A stretch of DNA of 64,000 bases from Nocardioides sp. REDSEA-S33_B3 (GTDB taxonomy: Bacteria > Actinomycetota > Actinomycetes > Propionibacteriales > Nocardioidaceae), in contig LUPK01000010.1 in NCBI GenBank assembly GCA_001627335.1, positions 1 through 64,000 of the forward strand. The letters run 5' to 3'. A program made the translations under genes and the position numbers. Of this stretch, positions 31,578-39,412 are shown one piece after another (the stretch's first letter is position 1; the number at the start of each line of letters is the position of its first letter). Below the pieces are notes generated by a model, which worked only from the letters and a program-made list of their open reading frames with translations, was not told the origin of the DNA and did no database searches.

Positions 31578-31690
31578 AACCGGTGTTTCGAGACGCGTCA
31601 CGGTCCGACCTCGCCAGCTCGGTCGCTCCGTCGACGCTCCTCAACCTTGCTCGCGCACGTTTCGTCCTTCTCTTCGTTCAGGGCGAAACG
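31578..31690. repeat. Intergenic repeat plus weak hairpin between aroG and ltaE
   Basis: The 123-base gap contains 'gtttcgagacgcg...cgctccgtcgacgctcctcaacc' (about 31583-31647), related in wording to the repeats near 11000 and 19800. CGTTTCG (31658-31664) pairs with CGAAACG (31684-31690), whose distal arm lies in the last aroG codons, so the aroG stop codon would sit in the loop. It may terminate or attenuate aroG transcription. No gene is visible here. Confidence 0.45.
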
Positions 31691-33030
31691 GCTCGCAACA
31701 TGTCGGCCACCTGGAAGGCCAGCTCGAGGGACTGCACGCGGTTGAGGCGCGGGTCGACGACCGACTCGTAGCGGTGCGCGAGCCCGTGCTCGTCGAGCTC
31801 CTCGCCGCCGCCGATGCACTCGGTGACGTCGTCGCCGGTCATCTCGACCAGGATGCCACCGGGCCAGGTGCCGAGGCTGCGGTGGACGTCGAAGAAGCCC
31901 TGCACCTCGCCGACGACGTCGTCGAGGCGACGGGTCTTGTAGCCGGTGGAGGAGGTGAAGGTGTTGCCGTGCATCGGGTCGCAGACCCAGGCCACCTGGA
32001 CGCCCTCGGCGGTGACCTTCTCCACCAGGCCGGGCAGGCCCTCGCGGACCTTGTCGGCGCCGAAGCGGGTGATGAAGGTGAGGCGGCCGGGGGTGTTCTC
32101 CGGGTTGAGCTGGGCGGCGAGCGCCAGCGCGTCGTCGGCGGTGGCCGTGGGGCCGAGCTTGACCCCGATGGGGTTGCGGATGTGGCGGAAGTACTCCACG
32201 TGGGCGCCGTCGAGCTGGCGGGTGCGCTCACCGATCCAGACGAAGTGGCCCGAGACGTTGTAGGGCTGCTCGGTGCGGGAGTCGACGCGGGTCATCGCGT
32301 GCTCGTACTCCATCAGCAGCGCCTCGTGGCTGGAGTGGAAGTCGACGCGGCGGAGCTCCTCGGGGTCGGCGCCGATGGCCTCCATGAACGACAGCGCCTT
32401 GTCGATCTCGCCGGCCAGCTGCTCGTAGCGCTGGCCCGCGGGCGAGGTCTTCACGAAGTCGGTGTTCCAGGTGTGGACCTGGCGCAGGTCGGCGTAGCCG
32501 CCGGTGACGAAGGCGCGCACGAGGTTGAGCGTCGCGGCGGAGGCGTTGTAGGCGTCGAGCAGCCGCTTGGGGTCGGGGATGCGCGCCTCGGGCGTGAACT
32601 CGAAGCCGTTGACCACGTCGCCGCGGTAGGCCGGGAGGGTGACCTCCTGGCCGTCGACGACCCGGGTCTCCTCGTCGGAGCTGCGTGGCTTGGCGTACTG
32701 CCCGGCCAGCCGGCCCAGCTTCACGACGGGCACCGAGCCGGCGTAGGTCATGACGACGGCCATCTGCAGCAGCACCCGCAGCTTGTTGCGGACGTTGTCG
32801 GCGGTGACCTCGGCGAAGGTCTCGGCGCAGTCGCCGCCCTGCAGAAGGAACGCCTCCCCGCGGGTGACCGCGGCCAGCTTGTCGGTGAGGTCGTCGCACT
32901 CGCCCGCGAAGACCAGCGGGGGCATGGTGCGCAGTCGGGCCACGGCGTCGTCGAGCGCCCCGCGGTCGGGGTACGTCGGCTGCTGGAGGGCGCCGATCGC
33001 GTGCAGGCTCTCGAGGGTCGGGATGCTCAC
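31678..33030 (-). CDS. aroG: 3-deoxy-7-phosphoheptulonate synthase, class II (AroG)
   Basis: 450 residues from the GTG at 33030 (VSIPTLESLHAIGALQQPTYP). Plant/actinobacterial class II DAHP synthase; M. tuberculosis AroG (Rv2178c) is the model, regulated by aromatic amino acids and chorismate mutase. Family motifs include LLQGGDCAETFAEVTADNVRNKL (metal Cys), VPVVKLGRLAGQYAKPRSS, YRGDVVNGFEFT, NTDFVKTSPAG, DFHSSHEALL, ERTRQLDGAHVEYFR, NPIGVKLGP, RFGADKVREGLP, WVCDPMHGNT and HRSLGTWPGGILVEMTGDDVTECIGG. The longer upstream reading frame overlaps the permease and is a shadow. It is the second DAHP synthase within 5 kb. Confidence 0.96.
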   Translation of the reverse strand: MSIPTLESLHAIGALQQPTYPDRGALDDAVARLRTMPPLVFAGECDDLTDKLAAVTRGEAFLLQGGDCAETFAEVTADNVRNKLRVLLQMAVVMTYAGSVPVVKLGRLAGQYAKPRSSDEETRVVDGQEVTLPAYRGDVVNGFEFTPEARIPDPKRLLDAYNASAATLNLVRAFVTGGYADLRQVHTWNTDFVKTSPAGQRYEQLAGEIDKALSFMEAIGADPEELRRVDFHSSHEALLMEYEHAMTRVDSRTEQPYNVSGHFVWIGERTRQLDGAHVEYFRHIRNPIGVKLGPTATADDALALAAQLNPENTPGRLTFITRFGADKVREGLPGLVEKVTAEGVQVAWVCDPMHGNTFTSSTGYKTRRLDDVVGEVQGFFDVHRSLGTWPGGILVEMTGDDVTECIGGGEELDEHGLAHRYESVVDPRLNRVQSLELAFQVADMLRAVSP

Positions 33031-33107
33031 CGATCCAGGGTACGTCGAGCCCCGGCCAGGCTCCGAGTCCGCGGCGCGACGTGGACAGGCCCGGCGCCCC
33101 GCGAGGT

Positions 33108-34577
33108 CTACTCGCGCAGCGCCTCGGGGTCGCGGAACCCGGTCTTCTTGGCGCGGATGCCGCGGTTGGTGAGCCACGTCAGCACCCACAGCACCACGCC
33201 GATGGCCAGCAGGACCCCGGCGATGCGGTACTGCACGTGGTCCTCCGCGACGCGGGCCCAGGGGCCGACCAGGAACGCCGCGCTGACGGCACCGACGTAC
33301 GGCGTCCAGCGCGGCGCGCTGAAGCCGTCCGCGTCCCCGGGGTCGCGACGACGCAGCACCAGGCAGGCGACGTTGACCACGGCGAAGACCGCGAGCAGCA
33401 GCAGGCCCGTCGTGCCGGCCAGCGCGGAGACCACCTCGGTCTCCGAGCGCAGCCGGACGAACGTGATGAGCCCGAGGGCCATGAGCGTGGTGAACGGGAT
33501 GGCCGCCCACGGGGACCGCCGCCCGGGCAGCACCGCCGCCAGGGAGCGGGGCAGGACGTCCTGCTTGGCCATCCCGTAGACCAGGCGGCTGGCCATCAGC
33601 ATGTTGATCAGGGCCGTGTTGCCGACCGCGCAGATGGTGAGGAAGGGGAAGACGTCGTCGATCGGCAGCCCTGGAGCACCGACCCGCACGACGTCCAGCA
33701 GGATTCCGGCGTCGGGGTTGGCGGGGTCGGCGATGTCGCCGGGCGGGATCACCACGACCACCGCCAGGGCCACCAGGACGTAGACACCGGCGCAGATCGC
33801 CAGACCGGTGAGCAGGATCCGCGGGAAGGTGCGCGAGGGGTCCTTGACCTCCTCCACCATGTTCACCGAGTCCTCGAACCCGACCATCGCGAAGAACGCG
33901 ACGGTCGTGGCGATGGTGATCGCCAGGAACGCCGACTTCTCCCCCGGCGTCTCGAAGACCACCACGCGGCCGACCTCGCCCTCGCCGCTGACGACGGCCC
34001 ACGCACCGATGGCGATGATCACGGTGAGCGCCACGACGACCACCGAGGTCAGCACGACGTTGAGCTTCACGCTCTCGCCGACCCCGCGCAGGTTGACCGC
34101 CGCCAGGACCAGCATGAAGCCGAGGGCGACGGCGAGCGTGGCGCCGGTGCCGGTGGGGACACCGCCGAGGAGGTTGTCCAGGCCCAGCAGCAGGTTGGAG
34201 GCCACCAGCCCCGAGGACGTCGAGGCGCTGGTGATGCCCGAGCAGACGACCGCGAAGGCCACCAGGAAGGTGACGAAGTGGATGTCGAAGGCCTTGTGGA
34301 CGAACAGCGCCGCTCCGGCCGCCTGCGGGTGCCGCGTCACCAGCTCGAGGTAGCTGAGGGCTGTCAGGGCGGCCACGGCGAAGGCCACGAGGAACGGCAG
34401 CCACGCCACCCCGCCCACCTGGGCCGCCACGTCACCGGTGATCGCGAAGACACCGGCCCCGATGATGTCGCCGACGACGAAGAAGAGCAGCAGCCGCGGA
34501 CCGATCGCCCGCTTGAGGGGACTCCCGTCGCCGGTGTCGTCCGCTGCGTCCACCTGTGTGGCGCTCTCGCTGGTCAT
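33108..34577 (-). CDS. APC-family amino acid permease
   Basis: 489 residues with 12 predicted spans. The first span carries the superfamily motif GDIIGAGVFAITGDVAAQVG (~39-58), the unwound-helix substrate site of APC transporters. FFAMVGFEDSVNMVEEVKDPSRTFP (~225-249) is the conserved span-6 to loop motif of cationic/neutral amino-acid permeases. The start is ATG 34577 with GGGAGG six bases upstream; the longer ORF adds an implausible Arg/Pro-rich head. The C-terminus ends in a short cytoplasmic basic tail. Substrate not determinable from sequence. Confidence 0.92.
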   Translation of the reverse strand: MTSESATQVDAADDTGDGSPLKRAIGPRLLLFFVVGDIIGAGVFAITGDVAAQVGGVAWLPFLVAFAVAALTALSYLELVTRHPQAAGAALFVHKAFDIHFVTFLVAFAVVCSGITSASTSSGLVASNLLLGLDNLLGGVPTGTGATLAVALGFMLVLAAVNLRGVGESVKLNVVLTSVVVVALTVIIAIGAWAVVSGEGEVGRVVVFETPGEKSAFLAITIATTVAFFAMVGFEDSVNMVEEVKDPSRTFPRILLTGLAICAGVYVLVALAVVVVIPPGDIADPANPDAGILLDVVRVGAPGLPIDDVFPFLTICAVGNTALINMLMASRLVYGMAKQDVLPRSLAAVLPGRRSPWAAIPFTTLMALGLITFVRLRSETEVVSALAGTTGLLLLAVFAVVNVACLVLRRRDPGDADGFSAPRWTPYVGAVSAAFLVGPWARVAEDHVQYRIAGVLLAIGVVLWVLTWLTNRGIRAKKTGFRDPEALRE

Positions 34578-34718
34578 GGGAGCCTCCCTGCCCGGAGCCG
34601 GTCCCGGCCCGCTCAACCGCAGATGCTCTCCCGCGGAAGGGCACGGCAAACCACCCCGGGCCGGACCGCCGGGCGACTCTGACGGCGGGTCATCGGTCGA
34701 CTCGTCCGACCGCGGACG

Positions 34719-35165
34719 TCACCCCTCGACCCGGCGCCGCGCGCAGGCGAGCACCTCGTCCAGGTCCAGCCCGTACGTCGGCGGGTCGCCGTCGGCGTAC
34801 GCCCCCAGGTGGCCGGCGGCGCGGTCGAGCAGCCGACGGGCGCCGACCGCGTTGCTCCGCTCTGCGTGGGTGAGGGCCACGCACAGCTGGGCCAGCCCCT
34901 GCCAGAGCGGGCGCTCCTGCTCGGGGCAGGACTTCCAGCGCACCTCGAGCGCCTCGTGGGCGGCGAAGGGACGGCCGTCGTCGAGCAGCGACCGGGCGTA
35001 GGCCAGCGTCTCCTCCGGTGAGCGGGGCGTCTCGTCGATCGGGGGCAGCCCGGGCGAGCCGTAGGGCAGCGGCCGTCCCAGCCGGTCACGGGGCCGCGCC
35101 TGCTCGGCGCGACCCTCGGCGTTGCGGTCACGGTCCCCGGCGGCACCGGTCGCGGCGGCAGCCAT
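34719..35165 (-). CDS. DUF309 domain-containing protein
   Basis: 148 residues. After a disordered charged head (~45 residues) comes the DUF309 helical domain: GRPFAAHEALEVRWKSCPEQERPLWQGLAQLCVALTHAERSNAVGARRLLDRAAGHL (~65-121 in short form). The F-x-A-H-E-x-L-E-x-x-W motif is the family hallmark and suggests a metal or small-ligand site. Function unknown. Its ATG shares one base with the phosphofructokinase stop (TGATG), so the two are co-translated. Confidence 0.9.
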   Translation of the reverse strand: MAAAATGAAGDRDRNAEGRAEQARPRDRLGRPLPYGSPGLPPIDETPRSPEETLAYARSLLDDGRPFAAHEALEVRWKSCPEQERPLWQGLAQLCVALTHAERSNAVGARRLLDRAAGHLGAYADGDPPTYGLDLDEVLACARRRVEG

Positions 35166-36193
35166 CAGCCGAAGAACACCTCGGCCTCGGCGTACTCCGC
35201 GGGACTGACCACCTTGAGCTCGCCGGTGCCCTCGGCGAGCGGGACCCTGGCGATCCTCGTGCCGTGCAGCGCCATCATCGTGCCGAAGTCGCCCTCGGCG
35301 ACCGCGTCGGCGGCGTGCAGGCCCAGGCGGGTGGCGAGCCAGCGGTCGAAGGCCGTGGGCGTGCCGCCGCGCTGGACGTGCCCGAGGACGACGGCCCGCG
35401 CCTCCTTGCCGGTCCGCTCCTCGATCTCGGAGGCCAGGCGGTCGCCGATGCCGCCGAGACGCACGTGGCCGAAGTCGTCCTTCTCCCCCGACTGCAGGGT
35501 CATGCCGCCGCCCTCCTTGGGGACAGCGCCCTCGGAGACCACGATGATCGGGGCGTACTCGGACTCGAAGCGCGCCTCCACGTGCCGGCAGACCGCCTCG
35601 ATGTCGAAGGGCTGCTCGGGGATGAGCACGGCGCTCGCGCCCCCCGCGATCCCGGAGTGCAGGGCGATCCAGCCGGCATGGCGGCCCATGACCTCGACCA
35701 CCAGCACGCGGTGGTGGGACTCGGCGGTGGTGTGCAGCCGGTCGATGGCCTCGGTGGCGATGTTGACCGCGGTGTCGAAGCCGAAGGTGAAGTCGGTGCC
35801 GGACAGGTCGTTGTCGATGGTCTTCGGGACCCCGACCACGTCGACCCCCAGCTCGGCAAGCTTCGTGGCCACGCCGAGGGTGTCCTCGCCGCCGATCGCG
35901 ACCAGGGCGTCCACGCCGTCGCGCGCGAGGTTGTCGGTGATCTGCTGGACGCCGTGGTCCAGCTTGAACGGGTTGGTCCGCGACGAGCCGAGGATCGTGC
36001 CGCCGCGGGGCAGGATGCCGCGGCACTCCTCGATGCCCAGCGGCATCGTGAGCCCCTCCAACGGGCCCTTCCACCCGTTGCGGTAGCCGACGAACTCGAA
36101 CCCGTGCTCCTTGACGCCCTTGCGGACGACGGCACGGATGACGGCGTTGAGGCCGGGGCAGTCCCCGCCTCCGGTCAGGACTCCCACTCGCAT
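35165..36193 (-). CDS. pfkA: 6-phosphofructokinase, group III; residues predict pyrophosphate dependence
   Basis: Glycolytic enzyme phosphorylating fructose 6-phosphate. 342 residues, the size of actinobacterial group III PFKs. VGVLTGGGDCPGLNAVIRA at the N-terminus, IGGEDTLGVA (~100-109), GVPKTIDNDLSGTDFTFGFDTAV (~121-143, catalytic Asp128 and neighbours), VEVMGRHAGWIALHSGIAGGA and GHVQRGGTPTAFDRWLATR are present. The phosphoryl-donor positions are Asp104 (in GGEDT) and Lys124 (in PKTIDND). In Amycolatopsis methanolica the same pair marks a PPi-dependent enzyme, while Gly104 gives ATP dependence in Streptomyces relatives. Biochemical proof is lacking here. It is the first gene of a two-gene unit with DUF309. 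Confidence 0.93.
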   Translation of the reverse strand: MRVGVLTGGGDCPGLNAVIRAVVRKGVKEHGFEFVGYRNGWKGPLEGLTMPLGIEECRGILPRGGTILGSSRTNPFKLDHGVQQITDNLARDGVDALVAIGGEDTLGVATKLAELGVDVVGVPKTIDNDLSGTDFTFGFDTAVNIATEAIDRLHTTAESHHRVLVVEVMGRHAGWIALHSGIAGGASAVLIPEQPFDIEAVCRHVEARFESEYAPIIVVSEGAVPKEGGGMTLQSGEKDDFGHVRLGGIGDRLASEIEERTGKEARAVVLGHVQRGGTPTAFDRWLATRLGLHAADAVAEGDFGTMMALHGTRIARVPLAEGTGELKVVSPAEYAEAEVFFG

Positions 36194-36246
36194 GCCACGA
36201 CACTAGCCCTCCATGGCCCGGGTCACACACGGATAGGGTTCCTGCC

Positions 36247-37086
36247 ATGACCTTCTCGATCGTCGCCAGGTCCGCCGGTCCCGATCCCGAGACCGCCTCG
36301 TGGGGGGTCGCCGTGGCCTCGAAGTTCCTCGCCGTGGGCAGCGCCGTCCCGGCCGCGGTCGCCCAGGTCGGCGCCATCGCGACCCAGGCCCACGCCAACG
36401 TCGCCTACAAGGGCCTCGCGCTCGCCCACCTCGACGAGGGTGCCACCGCCTCGGTGGCCCTGCAGCGGCTGCTCGAGGAGGACGAGGGGCGCGACCACCG
36501 ACAGGTCGGGATCGTCGACGTCGAGGGCAACGCCGCCAGCCACACCGGCAGCGCGTGCCTGGACTGGGCGGGCAGCGTGACCGGCGACGGGTACGCCATC
36601 CAGGGCAACATCCTCACCGGCGAGGAGGTCGTCTCGGCGATGGAGGCCGCTTTCCTCGCCAGCGACCCCGAGGCCCCGCTCGCCCAGCGGCTCCTCGCCG
36701 CCCTCGAGGCCGGCGACCGGGCCGGCGGGGACAGTCGGGGGCGCCAGTCGGCAGCCGTCCTCGTCGTAAGCGAGGGCGCCGGGTACGGCGGCATGGACGA
36801 CATAGAGGTCGACCTGCGCGTCGACGACCACACCGCCCCCGTCGAGGAGCTGCAGCGCCTGCTCGCCCTCAACGACCTCTACCTCACCGCCTCCACCGAG
36901 GAGGAGAAGGTGCCGATGACCCCGGAGCTGCGCGAGGAGCTCGAAGGCGTCGCGCGCGCCGCCGGCCACCGCGACCTCGAGAGTTGGGTCGGCGCGGAGA
37001 ACTACGAGATGCGGGTCGCCGAGGACCTCTCGTGGGTCGACCGGCGCATCCTCGCGATCGCCCGCGGCGAGGAGGGCGCGCAGTGA
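36247..37086 (+). CDS. DUF1028 domain-containing protein (Ntn-hydrolase-like)
   Basis: 279 residues. MTFSIVARSAGPDPETASWGVAVASKFLAVGSAVP (1-35) is the classic start of DUF1028, with an exposed N-terminal Thr after Met, resembling Ntn-hydrolases. GIVDVEGNAASHTGSAC, WAGSVTGDGYAIQGNIL and GDRAGGDSRGRQSAAVLVV are other family blocks. The C-terminal third (~195-279) is the acidic helical extension seen in longer members. The enzyme activity is not established. Its stop overlaps the glpK start by four bases (GTGA), so they are co-translated. Confidence 0.9.
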   Translation: MTFSIVARSAGPDPETASWGVAVASKFLAVGSAVPAAVAQVGAIATQAHANVAYKGLALAHLDEGATASVALQRLLEEDEGRDHRQVGIVDVEGNAASHTGSACLDWAGSVTGDGYAIQGNILTGEEVVSAMEAAFLASDPEAPLAQRLLAALEAGDRAGGDSRGRQSAAVLVVSEGAGYGGMDDIEVDLRVDDHTAPVEELQRLLALNDLYLTASTEEEKVPMTPELREELEGVARAAGHRDLESWVGAENYEMRVAEDLSWVDRRILAIARGEEGAQ

Positions 37087-38561
37087 GCGGCAGCATCCTG
37101 GCCATCGACGCCGGCACGACCGGGGTCACCGCCGTCGTCGTCTCCGACAGCGGCGACATCGTCGCCAAGGGCTACCAGGAGTTCGCCCAGCACTTCCCGA
37201 AGCCGGGCTGGGTGGAGCACGCACCGGAGGAGATCTGGCAGGCCACGCTCGAGGCCACCCGCGACGCGCTCACGCAGGTCGACGCCTCGCACCTCAGGGG
37301 CATCGGCATCACCAACCAGCGCGAGACGGTGCTGCTGTGGGACCGCGAGACCCTCGGCTCCCCCCGCCGCGCCATCGTGTGGCAGGACCGCCGCACCGCC
37401 GACATCTGCGTGCGCCTGCGCGAGGAGGGCCACGAGGAGCGCATCACCGAGCTGACCGGCCTGCGCCTGGACCCCTACTTCTCCGGCACCAAGCTGCGGT
37501 GGCTCGCGGAGCAGGAGCCGCGCACCTGGGGTCTGGTCGAGGAGGGCAGGTACGCCGTCGGCACGGTCGACTCCTACCTCATCGCCCGGATGACGCGCGG
37601 GCTCCACCACGTCACCGACGTGTCCAACGCCAGCCGCACGCTGCTGTTCGACCTCACCACGGGCGACTGGTCCGACGAGCTGTGCGGTCTCTTCGGCGTA
37701 CCCCGCGACGCGCTGCCCGACCTCGTCCCCAGCTGGGGCGACATCGCGGTCAGCGACCCGCGCTCGTTCCTCGACCTCGAGCTGCCGATCGCCGGCATCG
37801 CGGGCGACCAGCAGTCGGCGCTGTTCGGCCAGACCTGCTTCGACCCCGGCGACGCCAAGTGCACCTACGGCACCGGCTCGTTCATCCTCACCAACACCGG
37901 CAGCGAGCTCGTCCGCTCCGACGCCGGCCTGCTCAGCACGGCCGCGTGGCGCTCCCCCGACGGCGAGCTCACCTACGCCCTCGAGGGCGCCATCTTCGTC
38001 ACCGGGGCCGCGGTGCAGTGGCTGCGCGACGGCCTCCAGATCGTCGGGTCCGCGGCCGAGACCCAGGCGGTCGCCTCGACCGTCGACTCCTCCGACGGCG
38101 TCGTCTTCGTGCCCGCCCTCACCGGCCTCGGTGCCCCGCACTGGGACCCGCACGCCCGTGGCACGATCCTCGGCCTGACCCGCGGCACGACGCGTGCCCA
38201 CCTGGTGCGCGCGACGTTGGAGGCGATCGCCTTCGAGGTGCGCGACGTCATCGAGACCATGCCGGCGCGCGACACCCTCAAGGTCGACGGCGGCGCCTGC
38301 GCCAACGACCTGCTCTGCCAGATCCAGGCCGACCAGCTCGGCGTCACCGTCGACCGGCCGCGCCTGACCGAGACCACGGCGCTCGGCGCCGCGTTCCTGG
38401 CCGGCCTCGGCACGGGGGTCTGGGACTCCACCGACCAACTGCGCGCCACCTGGCAGCTCGACCGCGCGTTCACCCCGTCCGGCGACCGTGCCGACGCCGA
38501 CGCCGCCCACCGGCGGTGGACCGAGGCGGTCGAGCGGTCGAAGGGCTGGGCGACCCCCTAG
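37083..38561 (+). CDS. glpK: Glycerol kinase (GlpK)
   Basis: ATP-dependent phosphorylation of glycerol to sn-glycerol 3-phosphate. 492 residues, FGGY family. ILAIDAGTTGVTAVVV (phosphate loop 1), GITNQRETVLLWDRETLG, AIVWQDRRTADIC (substrate Arg), AGIAGDQQSALFGQTC (catalytic Asp, phosphate loop 2), TYGTGSFILTNTG and LKVDGGACANDLLCQIQADQLGV are standard motifs. GTG at 37083 overlaps the DUF1028 stop. No GlpF or GlpD lies nearby, so glycerol entry must rely on genes elsewhere. The stop codon overlaps the convergent neighbour's stop. Confidence 0.94.
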   Translation: MSGSILAIDAGTTGVTAVVVSDSGDIVAKGYQEFAQHFPKPGWVEHAPEEIWQATLEATRDALTQVDASHLRGIGITNQRETVLLWDRETLGSPRRAIVWQDRRTADICVRLREEGHEERITELTGLRLDPYFSGTKLRWLAEQEPRTWGLVEEGRYAVGTVDSYLIARMTRGLHHVTDVSNASRTLLFDLTTGDWSDELCGLFGVPRDALPDLVPSWGDIAVSDPRSFLDLELPIAGIAGDQQSALFGQTCFDPGDAKCTYGTGSFILTNTGSELVRSDAGLLSTAAWRSPDGELTYALEGAIFVTGAAVQWLRDGLQIVGSAAETQAVASTVDSSDGVVFVPALTGLGAPHWDPHARGTILGLTRGTTRAHLVRATLEAIAFEVRDVIETMPARDTLKVDGGACANDLLCQIQADQLGVTVDRPRLTETTALGAAFLAGLGTGVWDSTDQLRATWQLDRAFTPSGDRADADAAHRRWTEAVERSKGWATP

Positions 38562-39292
38562 CCCTGCCCCAGGATCGCGAGGTCGCGGCGGATGTAGCGC
38601 AGGTGCGCCCACTCCTCCTCGAGGATGACGCGCACGCAGTCACCGACGGTCGGGTGCCAGTCACCGCCACCCCAGGGGTTGTCGCGCTCCTCGGCGAGGT
38701 GCTCCGGCGTGACCGAGTCCAGGAACTCGGTCACCTGCCGCTGCTTCTCGGCACGGACGGCCAGCACCTCCTCGTACGTCGGTGGCTCGGGTCGGAAGAT
38801 CGACATGTCGAAGCCCATCTGCGCCGCACCGTCGAAGATCTGCCCGATCTCGTGAAAGGGCTGTTCCTCACCGCGGATCGCCTTGCCCAGCCAGCAGTCG
38901 GTGGCGAGCACGAGGTGGCGCAGGGTCTGGGCGAGGGACCACTCGTCGGGCACGTGCGCGTCGACGAGGTGGACCGGAGTGGCAACCACCGTCTCCGCCC
39001 AGGCCCCTTGCGCGGCGACCCAGGCAGCCCGTAGGCCCTCGGGCGTCTCGGCCCTGCGCAGTCCACGTCCCGGGAACAGCCGGTCGAGCTCGGCCTCGAC
39101 CAGGGGCACCACGTCAACCCCGTTCACCAGCAGCGTCCCGAGCTCCAGGTCGTGACTGTCGATGTCCAGCCCACCGACGTCGACGCTGCGCATCACCACG
39201 CTGCTGACGTCGGAGAAGCGGATGGTCGCGCCCTTGAGACTGGCGCTCTGGAACGTCGCGCCCTCGAACTCGTCGCCGGTGTAGGTGGTCAT
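38558..39292 (-). CDS. DinB_2-type protein with pentapeptide-like N-terminus
   Basis: 244 residues. The first ~45 residues (FEGATFQSASLKGATIRFSD) look like one turn of a pentapeptide-repeat solenoid. The rest is a four-helix DinB/YfiT-like bundle with candidate metal ligands: His in AQTLRHLVLATDCWL (~125), His in HPTVGDCVRVILEEEWAHLRYIRRDL (~215-238). Such proteins use a metal for thiol transfer (bacillithiol or mycothiol) or are uncharacterised. It has no relation to the polymerase DinB above. It converges on glpK, with the stop codons overlapping by two bases, so there is no room for a terminator between them. Confidence 0.85.
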   Translation of the reverse strand: MTTYTGDEFEGATFQSASLKGATIRFSDVSSVVMRSVDVGGLDIDSHDLELGTLLVNGVDVVPLVEAELDRLFPGRGLRRAETPEGLRAAWVAAQGAWAETVVATPVHLVDAHVPDEWSLAQTLRHLVLATDCWLGKAIRGEEQPFHEIGQIFDGAAQMGFDMSIFRPEPPTYEEVLAVRAEKQRQVTEFLDSVTPEHLAEERDNPWGGGDWHPTVGDCVRVILEEEWAHLRYIRRDLAILGQG

Positions 39293-39412
39293 GCACCGAT
39301 GATCCTCGCCCCCGGGCGACGACGGCCAGTGGCAACTTCGAGCGCTGTCGCAGCTGGCTCCTCGGCGACCTGGCCGGCGACTCGCCGACTGAGCAGACGG
39401 CGGCGTCGTGCG

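Noticed and set aside
33108-34404. Continuous 908-residue minus frame running through the permease into aroG
   Set aside because: Only the part from 33030 down matches class II DAHP synthase; the rest is an out-of-frame reading of the permease gene.
38558-39292. Calling this gene a second DNA polymerase IV because of the name DinB
   Set aside because: It is of the DinB_2/YfiT four-helix metal-binding family, unrelated to the Y-family polymerase.
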